The notes below the pieces were generated by a model, which did no database searches, was not told where the DNA came from, and worked only from the letters and a program-made list of their open reading frames with translations. Position numbers and translations under genes: made by a program. 64,000 nucleotides of DNA, from contig JAKCOZ010000257.1 in assembly GCA_022605955.1 (NCBI GenBank), positions 124,001-188,000 on the forward strand. Direction: 5' to 3'. This stretch comes from Rallus limicola. Lineage: Eukaryota; Chordata; Aves; Gruiformes; Rallidae. The first letter of the stretch is position 1, and the number at the start of each line of letters is the position of its first letter. Of the stretch, positions 46,862-59,600 are shown piece by piece.

Positions 46862-49800
46862 CAACCTCCTACGGTGCTTTTCTCGGCCCTAGCAGACTGC
46901 AGTTCAAAACATGCTAAACGTCCAGCAATAACTCCCAAAGTAAAGAAGCTAGGACTGAAAGGCATAGCTTGTCTGAAACCTCCTAACAGGACACACAAGC
47001 AGACCCTGTCACTTTGGCTCTCAGCCTTTTCCTTTGCCTGGAAAGAGGGAACATGCCTGGAACCTCCTACGGTGCTTTTCTCGGCCCTAGCAGACTGCAG
47101 TTCAAAACATGCTAAACGTCCAGCAATAACTCCCAAAGTAAAGAAGCTAGGACTGAAAGGCATAGCTTGTCTGAAACCTCCTAACAGGACACACAAGCAG
47201 ACCCTGTCACTTTGGCTCTCAGCCTTTTCCTTTGCCTGGAAAGAGGGAACATGCCTGGAACCTCCTACGGTGCTTTTCTCGGCCCTAGCAGACTGCAGTT
47301 CAAAACATGCTAAACGTCCAGCAATAACTCCCAAAGTAAAGAAGCTAGGCATGAAAGGCATAGCTTGTCTGAAACCTCCTAACAGGACACACAAGCAGAC
47401 CCTGCCACTTTGGCTCTCAGCCTTTTCCTTTGCCTGGAAAGAGGGAACATGCCTGGAACCTCCTACGGTGCTTTTCTCAGCCCTAGCAGACTGCAGTTCA
47501 AAACATGCTAAACGTCCAGCAATAACTCCCAAAGTAAAGAAGCTAGGCATGAAAGGCATAGCTTGTCTGAAACCTCCTAACAGGACGCACAAGCAGACCC
47601 TGTCACTTTGGCTCTCAGCCTTTTCCTTTGCCTGGAAAGAGGGAACATGCCTGGAACCTCCTACGGTGCTTTTCTCGGCCCTAGCAGACTGCAGTTCAAA
47701 ACATGCTAAACGTCCAGCAAGAACTCCCAAAGTAAAGAAGCTAGGCATGAAAGGCATAGCTTGTCTGAAACCTCCTAACAGGACACACAAGCAGACCCTG
47801 TCACTTTGGCTCTCAGCCTTTTCCTTTGCCTGGAAAGAGGGAACATGCCTGGAACCTCCTACGGTGCTTTTCTCGGCCCTAGCAGACTGCAGTTCAAAAC
47901 ATGCTAAACGTCCAGCAATAACTCCCAAAGTAAAGAAGCTAGGCATGAAAGGCATAGCTTGTCTGAAACCTCCTAACAGGACACACAAGCAGACCCTGTC
48001 ACTTTGGCTCTCAGCCTTTTCCTTTGCCTGGAAAGAGGGAACATGCATGGAACCTCCTACGGTGCTTTTCTCGGCCCTAGCAGACTGCAGTTCAAAACAT
48101 GCTAAACGTCCAGCAATAACTCCCAAAGTAAAGAAGCTAGGACTGAAAGGCATAGCTTGTCTGAAACCTCCTAACAGGACACACAAGCAGACCCTGTCAC
48201 TTTGGCTCTCAGCCTTTTCCTTTGCCTGGAAAGAGGGAACATGCCTGGAACCTCCTACGGTGCTTTTCTCGGCCCTAGCAGACTGCAGTTCAAAACATGC
48301 TAAACGTCCAGCAATAACTCCCAAAGTAAAGAAGCTAGGACTGAAAGGCATAGCTTGTCTGAAACCTCCTAACAGGACACACAAGCAGACCCTGTCACTT
48401 TGGCTCTCAGCCTTTTCCTTTGCCTGGAAAGAGGGAACATGCCTGGAACCTCCTACGGTGCTTTTCTCGGCCCTAGCAGACTGCAGTTCAAAACATGCTA
48501 AACGTCCAGCAATAACTCCCAAAGTAAAGAAGCTAGGACTGAAAGGCATAGCTTGTCTGAAACCTCCTAACAGGACACACAAGCAGACCCTGTCACTTGG
48601 GCTCTCAGCCTTTTCCTTTGCCTGGAAAGAGGGAACATGCCTGGAACCTCCTACGGTGCTTTTCTCGGCCCTAGCAGACTGCAGTTCAAAACATGCTAAA
48701 CGTCCAGCAATAACTCCCAAAGTAAAGAAGCTAGGACTGAAAGGCATAGCTTGTCTGAAACCTCCTAACAGGACACACAAGCAGACCCTGTCACTTTGGC
48801 TCTCAGCCTTTTCCTTTGCCTGGAAAGAGGGAACATGCCTGGAAGCTCCTACGGTGCTTTTCTCGGCCCTAGCAGACTGCAGTTCAAAACATGCTAAACG
48901 TCCAGCAAAAACTCCCAAAGTAAAGAAGCTAGGCATGAAAGGCATAGCTTGTCTGAAACCTCCTAACAGGACACACAAGCAGACCCTGTCACTTTGGCTC
49001 TCAGCCTTTTCCTTTGCCTGGAAAGAGGGAACATGCATGGAACCTCCTACGGTGCTTTTCTCGGCCCTAGCAGACTGCAGTTCAAAACATGCTAAACGTC
49101 CAGCAATAACTCCCAAAGTAAAGAAGCTAGGACTGAAAGGCATAGCTTGTCTGAAACCTCCTAACAGGACACACAAGCAGACCCTGTCACTTTGGCTCTC
49201 AGCCTTTTCCTTTGCCTGGAAAGAGGGAACATGCCTGGAACCTCCTACGGTGCTTTTCTCGGCCCTAGCAGACTGCAGTTCAAAACATGCTAAACGTCCA
49301 GCAATAACTCCCAAAGTAAAGAAGCTAGGCATGAAAGGCATAGCTTGTCTGAAACCTCCTAACAGGACACACAAGCAGACCCTGTCACTTTGGCTCTCAG
49401 CCTTTTCCTTTGCCTGGAAAGAGGGAACATGCCTGGAACCTCCTACGGTGCTTTTCTCGGCCCTAGCAGACTGCAGTTCAAAACATGCTAAACGTCCAGC
49501 AATAACTCCCAAAGTAAAGAAGCTAGGACTGAAAGGCATAGCTTGTCTGAAACCTCCTAACAGGACACACAAGCAGACCCTGTCACTTGGGCTCTCAGCC
49601 TTTTCCTTTGCCAGGAAAGAGGGAACATGCCTGGAACCTCCTACGGTGCTTTTCTCGGCCCTAGCAGACTGCAGTTCAAAACATGCTAAACGTCCAGCAA
49701 TAACTCCCAAAGTAAAGAAGCTAGGCCTGAAAGGCATAGCTTGTCTGAAACCTCCTAACAGGACACACAAGCAGACCCTGTCACTTTGGCTCTCAGCCTT

Positions 49801-52800
49801 TTCCTTTGCCTGTAAAGAGGGAACATGCCTGGAACCTCCTACGGTGCTTTTCTCGGCCCTAGCAGACTGCAGTTCAAAACATGCTAAACGTCCAGCAATA
49901 ACTCCCAAAGTAAAGAAGCTAGGACTGAAAGGCATAGCTTGTCTGAAACCTCCTAACAGGACACACAAGCAGACCCTGTCACTTTGGCTCTCAGCCTTTT
50001 CCTTTGCCTGGAAAGAGGGAACATGCCTGGAACCTCCTACGGTGCTTTTCTCGGCCCTAGCAGACTGCAGTTCAAAACATGCTAAACGTCCAGCAATAAC
50101 TCCCAAAGTAAAGAAGCTAGGACTGAAAGGCATAGCTTGTCTGAAACCTCCTAACAGGACACACAAGCAGACCCTGTCACTTTGGCTCTCAGCCTTTTCC
50201 TTTGCCTGGAAAGAGGGAACATGCCTGGAACCTCCTACGGTGCTTTTCTCGGCCCTAGCAGACTGCAGTTCAAAACATGCTAAACGTCCAGCAATAACTC
50301 CCAAAGTAAAGAAGCTAGGACTGAAAGGCATAGCTTGTCTGAAACCTCCTAACAGGACACACAAGCAGACCCTGTCACTTTGGCTCTCAGCCTTTTCCTT
50401 TGCCTGGAAAGAGGGAACATGCCTGCAACCTCCTACGGTGCTTTTCTCGGCCCTAGCAGACTGCAGTTCAAAACATGCTAAACGTCCAGCAATAACTCCC
50501 AAAATAAAGAAGCTAGGACTGAAAGGCATAGCTTGTCTGAAACCTCCTAACAGGACACACAAGCAGACCCTGTCACTTTGGCTCTCAGCCTTTTCCTTTG
50601 CCTGGAAAGAGGGAACATGCCTGGAACCTCCTACGGTGCTTTTCTCGGCCCTAGCAGACTGCAGTTCAAAACATGCTAAACGTCCAGCAATAACTCCCAA
50701 AGTAAAGAAGCTAGGACTGAAAGGCATAGCTTGTCTGAAACCTCCTAACAGGACACACAAGCAGACCATGTCACTTGGGCTCTCAGCCTTTTCCTTTGCC
50801 TGGAAAGAGGGAACATGCCTGGAACCTCCTACGGTGCTTTTCTCGGCCCTAGCAGACTGCAGTTCAAAACATGCTAAACGTCCAGCAAAAACTCCCAAAG
50901 TAAAGAAGCTAGGCATGAAAGGCATAGCTTGTCTGAAACCTCCTAACAGGACACACAAGCAGACCCTGTCACTTTGGCTCTCAGCCTTTTCCTTTGCCTG
51001 GAAAGAGGGAACATGCCTGGAACCTCCTACGGTGCTTTTCTCGGCCCTAGCAGACTGCAGTTCAAAACATGCTAAACGTCCAGCAATAACTCCCAAAGTA
51101 AAGAAGCTAGGCATGAAAGGCATAGCTTGTCTGAAACCTCCTAACAGGACACACAAGCAGACCCTGCCACTTTGGCTCTCAGCCTTTTCCTTTGCCTGGA
51201 AAGAGGGAACATGCCTGGAACCTCCTACGGTGCTTTTCTCAGCCCTAGCAGACTGCAGTTCAAAACATGCTAAACGTCCAGCAATAACTCCCAAAGTAAA
51301 GAAGCTAGGCATGAAAGGCATAGCTTGTCTGAAACCTCCTAACAGGACACACAAGCAGACCCTGTCACTTTGGCTCTCAGCCTTTTCCTTTGCCTGGAAA
51401 GAGGGAACATGCCTGGAACCTCCTACGGTGCTTTTCTCGGCCCTAGCAGACTGCAGTTCAAAAGATGCTAAACGTCCAGCAAGAACTCCCAAAGTAAAGA
51501 AGCTAGGCATGAAAGGCATAGCTTGTCTGAAACCTCCTAACAGGACACACAAGCAGACCCTGTCACTTTGGCTCTCAGCCTTTTCCTTTGCCTGGAAAGA
51601 GGGAACATGCCTGGAACCTCCTACGGTGCTTTTCTCGGCCCTAGCAGACTGCAGTTCAAAACATGCTAAACGTCCAGCAATAACTCCCAAAGTAAAGAAG
51701 CTAGGACTGAAAGGCATAGCTTGTCTGAAACCTCCTAACAGGACACACAAGCAGACCCTGTCACTTTGGCTCTCAGCCTTTTCCTTTGCCTGGAAAGAGG
51801 GAACATGCATGGAACCTCCTACGGTGCTTTTCTCGGCCCTAGCAGACTGCAGTTCAAAACATGCTAAACGTCCAGCAATAACTCCCAAAGTAAAGAAGCT
51901 AGGACTGAAAGGCATAGCTTGTCTGAAACCTCCTAACAGGACACACAAGCAGACCCTGTCACTTTGGCTCTCAGCCTTTTCCTTTGCCTGGAAAGAGGGA
52001 ACATGCCTGGAACCTCCTACGGTGCTTTTCTCGGCCCTAGCAGACTGCAGTTCAAAACATGCTAAACGTCCAGCAATAACTCCCAAAGTAAAGAAGCTAG
52101 GCATGAAAGGCATAGCTTGTCTGAAACCTCCTAACAGGACACACAAGCAGACCCTGTCACTTTGGCTCTCAGCCTTTTCCTTTGCCTGGAAAGAGGGAAC
52201 ATGCCTGGAACCTCCTACGGTGCTTTTCTCGGCCCTAGCAGACTGCAGTTCAAAACATGCTAAACGTCCAGCAATAACTCCCAAAGTAAAGAAGCTAGGA
52301 CTGAAAGGCATAGCTTGTCTGAAACCTCCTAACAGGACACACAAGCAGACCCTGTCACTTGGGCTCTCAGCCTTTTCCTTTGCCTGGAAAGAGGGAACAT
52401 GCCTGGAACCTCCTACGGTGCTTTTCTCGGCCCTAGCAGACTGCAGTTCAAAACATGCTAAACGTCCAGCAAAAACTCCCAAAGTAAAGAAGCTAGGCAT
52501 GAAAGGCATAGCTTGTCTGAAACCTCCTAACAGGACACACAAGCAGACCCTGTCACTTTGGCTCTCAGCCTTTTCCTTTGCCTGGAAAGAGGGAACATGC
52601 CTGGAACCTCCTACGGTGCTTTTCTCGGCCCTAGCAGACTGCAGTTCAAAACATGCTAAACGTCCAGCAAAAACTCCCAAAGTAAAGAAGCTAGGCATGA
52701 AAGGCATAGCTTGTCTGAAACCTCCTAACAGGACACACAAGCAGACCCTGTCACTTTGGCTCTCAGCCTTTTCCTTTGCCTGGAAAGAGGGAACATGCAT

Positions 52801-55800
52801 GGAACCTCCTACGGTGCTTTTCTCGGCCCTAGCAGACTGCAGTTCAAAACATGCTAAACGTCCAGCAATAACTCCCAAAGTAAAGAAGCTAGGACTGAAA
52901 GGCATAGCTTGTCTGAAACCTCCTAACAGGACACACAAGCAGACCCTGTCACTTTGGCTCTCAGCCTTTTCCTTTGCCTGGAAAGAGGGAACATGCCTGG
53001 AACCTCCTACGGTGCTTTTCGCGGCCCTAGCAGACTGCAGTTCAAAACATGCTAAACGTCCAGCAATAACTCCCAAAGTAAAGAAGCTAGGCCTGAAAGG
53101 CATAGCTTGTCTGAAACCTCCTAACAGGACACACAAGCAGACCCTGTCACTTTGGCTCTCAGCCTTTTCCTTTGCCTGGAAAGAGGGAACATGCCTGGAA
53201 CCTCCTACGGTGCTTTTCTCGGCCCTAGCAGACTGCAGTTCAAAACATGCTAAACGTCCAGCAATAACTCCCAAAGTAAAGAAGCTAGGCCTGAAAGGCA
53301 TAGCTTGTCTGAAACCTCCTAACAGGACACACAAGCAGACCCTGTCACTTTGGCTCTCAGCCTTTTCCTTTGCCTGGAAAGAGGGAACATGCCTGCAACC
53401 TCCTACGGTGCTTTTCTCGGCCCTAGCAGACTGCAGTTCAAAACATGCTAAACGTCCAGCAATAACTCCCAAAGTAAAGAAGCTAGGACTGAAAGGCATA
53501 GCTTGTCTGAAACCTCCTAACAGGACACACAAGCAGACCCTGTCACTTTGGCTCTCAGCCTTTTCCTTTGCCTGGAAAGAGGGAACATGCCTGGAACCTC
53601 CTACGGTGCTTTTCTCGGCCCTAGCAGACTGCAGTTCAAAACATGCTAAACGTCCAGCAATAACTCCCAAAGTAAAGAAGCTAGGACTGAAAGGCATAGC
53701 TTGTCTGAAACCTCCTAACAGGACACACAAGCAGACCCTGTCACTTTGGCTCTCAGCCTTTTCCTTTGCCTGGAAAGAGGGAACATGCCTGGAACCTCCT
53801 ACGGTGCTTTTCTCGGCCCTAGCAGACTGCAGTTCAAAACATGCTAAACGTCCAGCAAAAACTCCCAAAGTAAAGAAGCTAGGACTGAAAGGCATAGCTT
53901 GTCTGAAACCTCCTAACAGGACACACAAGCAGACCCTGTCACTTTGGCTCTCAGCCTTTTCCTTTGCCTGGAAAGAGGGAACATGCCTGGAACCTCCTAC
54001 GGTGCTTTTCTCGGCCCTAGCAGACTGCAGTTCAAAACATGCTAAACGTCCAGCAATAACTCCCAAAGTAAAGAAGCTAGGCATGAAAGGCATAGCTTGT
54101 CTGAAACCTCCTAACAGGACACACAAGCAGACCCTGTCACTTTGGCTCTCAGCCTTTTCCTTTGCCTGGAAAGAGGGAACATGCATGGAACCTCCTACGG
54201 TGCTTTTCTCGGCCCTAGCAGACTGCAGTTCAAAACATGCTAAACGTCCAGCAATAACTCCCAAAGTAAAGAAGCTAGGACTGAAAGGCATAGCTTGTCT
54301 GAAACCTCCTAACAGGACACACAAGCAGACCCTGTCACTTTGGCTCTCAGCCTTTTCCTTTGCCTGGAAAGAGGGAACATGCCTGGAACCTCCTACGGTG
54401 CTTTTCTCGGCCCTAGCAGACTGCAGTTCAAAACATGCTAAACGTCCAGCAATAACTCCCAAAGTAAAGAAGCTAGGCATGAAAGGCATAGCTTGTCTGA
54501 AACCTCCTAACAGGACACACAAGCAGACCCTGTCACTTGGCCTCTCAGCCTTTTCCTTTGCCTGGAAAGAGGGAACATGCCTGGAACCTCCTACGGTGCT
54601 TTTCTCGGCCCTAGCAGACTGCAGTTCAAAACATGCTAAACGTCCAGCAATAACTCCCAAAGTAAAGAAGCTAGGACTGAAAGGCATAGCTTGTCTGAAA
54701 CCTCCTAACAGGACACACAAGCAGACCCTGTCACTTTGGCTCTCAGCCTTTTCCTTTGCCTGGAAAGAGGGAACATGCCTGCAACCTCCTACGGTGCTTT
54801 TCTCGGCCCTAGCAGACTGCAGTTCAAAACATGCTAAACGTCCAGCAATAACTCCCAAAGTAAAGAAGCTAGGACTGAAAGGCATAGCTTGTCTGAAACC
54901 TCCTAACAGGACACACAAGCAGACCCTGTCACTTTGGCTCTCAGCCTTTTCCTTTGCCTGGAAAGAGGGAACATGCCTGGAACCTCCTACGGTGCTTTTC
55001 TCGGCCCTAGCAGACTGCAGTTCAAAACATGCTAAACGTCCAGCAATAACTCCCAAAGTAAAGAAGCTAGGCATGAAAGGCATAGCTTGTCTGAAACCTC
55101 CTAACAGGACACACAAGCAGACCCTGTCACTTGGCCTCTCAGCCTTTTCCTTTGCCTGGAAAGAGGGAACATGCCTGGAACCTCCTACGGTGCTTTTCTC
55201 GGCCCTAGCAGATTGCAGTTCAAAACATGCTAAACGTCCAGCAATAACTCCCAAAGTAAAGAAGCTAGGACTGAAAGGCATAGCTTGTCTGAAACCTCCT
55301 AACAGGACACACAAGCAGACCCTGTCACTTGGGCTCTCAGCCTTTTCCTTTGCCTGGAAAGAGGGAACATACCTGGAACCTCCTACGGTGCTTTTCTCGG
55401 CCCTAGCAGACTGCAGTTCAAAACATGCTAAACGTCCAGCAATAACTCCCAAAGTAAAGAAGCTAGGACTGAAAGGCATAGCTTGTCTGAAACCTCCTAA
55501 CAGGACACACAAGCAGACCCTGTCACTTTGGCTCTCAGCCTTTTCTTTTGCCTGGAAAGAGGGAACATGCCTGGAACCTCCTACGGTGCTTTTCTCGGCC
55601 CTAGCAGACTGCAGTTCAAAACATGATAAACGTCCAGCAATAACTCCCAAAGTAAAGAAGCTAGGACTGAAAGGCATAGCTTGTCTGAAACCTCCTAACA
55701 GGACACACAAGCAGACCCTGTCACTTTGGCTCTCAGCCTTTTCCTTTGCCTGGAAAGAGGGAACATGCCTGGAACCTCCTACGGTGCTTTTCTCGGCCCT

Positions 55801-56199
55801 AGCAGACTGCAGTTCAAAACATGCTAAACGTCCAGCAATAACTCCCAAAGTAAAGAAGCTAGGACTGAAAGGCATAGCTTGTCTGAAACCTCCTAACAGG
55901 ACACACAAGCAGACCCTGTCACTTTGGCTCTCAGCCTTTTCCTTTGCCTGGAAAGAGGGAACATGCCTGCAACCTCCTACGGTGCTTTTCTCGGCCCTAG
56001 CAGACTGCAGTTCAAAACATGCTAAACGTCCAGCAATAACTCCCAAAGTAAAGAAGCTAGGACTGAAAGGCATAGCTTGTCTGAAACCTCCTAACAGGAC
56101 ACACATGCAGACCCTGTCACTTTGGCTCTCAGCCTTTTCCTTTGCCTGGAAAGAGGGAACATGCCTGGAACCTCCTACGGTGCTTTTCTCGGCCCTAGC

Positions 56200-59100
56200 A
56201 GACTGCAGTTCAAAACATGCTAAACGTCCAGCAATAACTCCCAAAGTAAAGAAGCTAGGACTGAAAGGCATAGCTTGTCTGAAACCTCCTAACAGGACGC
56301 ACAAGCAGACCCTGTCACTTTGGCTCTCAGCCTTTTCCTTTGCCTGGAAAGAGGGAACATGCCTGGAACCTCCTACGGTGCTTTTCTCGGCCCTAGCAGA
56401 CTGCAGTTCAAAAGATGCTAAACGTCCAGCAAGAACTCCCAAAGTAAAGAAGCTAGGCATGAAAGGCATAGCTTGTCTGAAACCTCCTAACAGGACACAC
56501 AAGCAGACCCTGTCACTTTGGCTCTCAGCCTTTTCCTTTGCCTGGAAAGAGGGAACATGCCTGGAACCTCCTACGGTGCTTTTCTCGGCCCTAGCAGACT
56601 GCAGTTCAAAACATGCTAAACGTCCAGCAATAACTCCCAAAGTAAAGAAGCTAGGACTGAAAGGCATAGCTTGTCTGAAACCTCCTAACAGGACACACAA
56701 GCAGACCCTGTCACTTTGGCTCTCAGCCTTTTCCTTTGCCTGGAAAGAGGGAACATGCCTGGAACCTCCTACGGTGCTTTTCTCGGCCCTAGCAGACTGC
56801 AGTTCAAAACATGCTAAACGTCCAGCAATAACTCCCAAAGTAAAGAAGCTAGGACTGAAAGGCATAGCTTGTCTGAAACCTCCTAACAGGACACACAAGC
56901 AGACCCTGTCACTTTGGCTCTCAGCCTTTTCCTTTGCCTGGAAAGAGGGAACATGCCTGGAACCTCCTACGGTGCTTTTCTCGGCCCTAGCAGACTGCAG
57001 TTCAAAACATGCTAAACGTCCAGCAATAACTCCCAAAGTAAAGAAGCTAGGCATGAAAGGCATAGCTTGTCTGAAACCTCCTAACAGGACACACAAGCAG
57101 ACCCTGTCACTTTGGCTCTCAGCCTTTTCCTTTGCCTGGAAAGAGGGAACATGCCTGGAACCTCCTACGGTGCTTTTCTCGGCCCTAGCAGACTGCAGTT
57201 CAAAACATGCTAAACGTCCAGCAATAACTCCCAAAGTAAAGAAGCTAGGACTGAAAGGCATAGCTTGTCTGAAACCTCCTAACAGGACACACAAGCAGAC
57301 CCTGTCACTTGGGCTCTCAGCCTTTTCCTTTGCCTGGAAAGAGGGAACATGCCTGGAACCTCCTACGGTGCTTTTCTCGGCCCTAGCAGACTGCAGTTCA
57401 AAACATGCTAAACGTCCAGCAATAACTCCCAAAGTAAAGAAGCTAGGCATGAAAGGCATAGCTTGTCTGAAACCTCCTAACAGGACACACAAGCAGACCC
57501 TGTCACTTTGGCTCTCAGCCTTTTCCTTTGCCTGGAAAGAGGGAACATGCATGGAACCTCCTACGGTGCTTTTCTCGGCCCTAGCAGACTGCAGTTCAAA
57601 ACATGCTAAACGTCCAGCAATAACTCCCAAAGTAAAGAAGCTAGGCCTGAAAGGCATAGCTTGTCTGAAACCTCCTAACAGGACACACAAGCAGACCCTG
57701 TCACTTTGGCTCTCAGCCTTTTCCTTTGCCTGGAAAGAGGGAACATGCCTGGAACCTCCTACGGTGCTTTTCTCGGCCCTAGCAGACTGCAGTTCAAAAC
57801 ATGCTAAACGTCCAGCAATAACTCCCAAAGTAAAGAAGCTAGGCCTGAAAGGCATAGCTTGTCTGAAACCTCCTAACAGGACACACAAGCAGACCCTGTC
57901 ACTTTGGCTCTCAGCCTTTTCCTTTGCCTGGAAAGAGGGAACATGCCTGGAACCTCCTACGGTGCTTTTCTCGGCCCTAGCAGACTGCAGTTCAAAACAT
58001 GCTAAACGTCCAGCAATAACTCCCAAAGTAAAGAAGCTAGGCCTGAAAGGCATAGCTTGTCTGAAACCTCCTAACAGGACACACAAGCAGACCCTGTCAC
58101 TTTGGCTCTCAGCCTTTTCCTTTGCCTGGAAAGAGGGAACATGCCTGCAACCTCCTACGGTGCTTTTCTCGGCCCTAGCAGACTGCAGTTCAAAACATGC
58201 TAAACGTCCAGCAATAACTCCCAAAGTAAAGAAGCTAGGACTGAAAGGCATAGCTTGTCTGAAACCTCCTAACAGGACACACAAGCAGACCCTGTCACTT
58301 TGGCTCTCAGCCTTTTCCTTTGCCTGGAAAGAGGGAACATGCCTGGAACCTCCTACGGTGCTTTTCTCGGCCCTAGCAGACTGCAGTTCAAAACATGCTA
58401 AACGTCCAGCAATAACTCCCAAAGTAAAGAAGCTAGGACTGAAAGGCATAGCTTGTCTGAAACCTCCTAACAGGACGCACAAGCAGACCCTGTCACTTTG
58501 GCTCTCAGCCTTTTCCTTTGCCTGGAAAGAGGGAACATGCCTGGAACCTCCTACGGTGCTTTTCTCGGCCCTAGCAGACTGCAGTTCAAAAGATGCTAAA
58601 CGTCCAGCAAGAACTCCCAAAGTAAAGAAGCTAGGCATGAAAGGCATAGCTTGTCTGAAACCTCCTAACAGGACACACAAGCAGACCCTGTCACTTTGGC
58701 TCTCAGCCTTTTCCTTTGCCTGGAAAGAGGGAACATGCCTGGAACCTCCTACGGTGCTTTTCTCGGCCCTAGCAGACTGCAGTTCAAAACATGCTAAACG
58801 TCCAGCAATAACTCCCAAAGTAAAGAAGCTAGGACTGAAAGGCATAGCTTGTCTGAAACCTCCTAACAGGACACACAAGCAGACCCTGTCACTTTGGCTC
58901 TCAGCCTTTTCCTTTGCCTGGAAAGAGGGAACATGCCTGGAACCTCCTACGGTGCTTTTCTCGGCCCTAGCAGACTGCAGTTCAAAACATGCTAAACGTC
59001 CAGCAATAACTCCCAAAGTAAAGAAGCTAGGACTGAAAGGCATAGCTTGTCTGAAACCTCCTAACAGGACACACAAGCAGACCCTGTCACTTTGGCTCTC

Positions 59101-59600
59101 AGCCTTTTCCTTTGCCTGGAAAGAGGGAACATGCCTGGAACCTCCTACGGTGCTTTTCTCGGCCCTAGCAGACTGCAGTTCAAAACATGCTAAACGTCCA
59201 GCAATAACTCCCAAAGTAAAGAAGCTAGGCATGAAAGGCATAGCTTGTCTGAAACCTCCTAACAGGACACACAAGCAGACCCTGTCACTTTGGCTCTCAG
59301 CCTTTTCCTTTGCCTGGAAAGAGGGAACATGCCTGGAACCTCCTACGGTGCTTTTCTCGGCCCTAGCAGACTGCAGTTCAAAACATGCTAAACGTCCAGC
59401 AATAACTCCCAAAGTAAAGAAGCTAGGACTGAAAGGCATAGCTTGTCTGAAACCTCCTAACAGGACACACAAGCAGACCCTGTCACTTGGGCTCTCAGCC
59501 TTTTCCTTTGCCTGGAAAGAGGGAACATGCCTGGAACCTCCTACGGTGCTTTTCTCGGCCCTAGCAGACTGCAGTTCAAAACATGCTAAACGTCCAGCAA
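56200..59600. repeat. 11-monomer higher-order duplication
   Basis: AACAGGACGCAC (56299/58477) and AAAAGATGCTAA with GCAAGAACTCC (56414/58592) recur at 2,178 bp (11 units), followed by the same order of CATG, ACTG, ACTG, CATG and ACTG units, the last with CACTTGGGC. The copies diverge near 57400/59580. Boundaries are approximate because intervening monomers are identical. Confidence 0.75.
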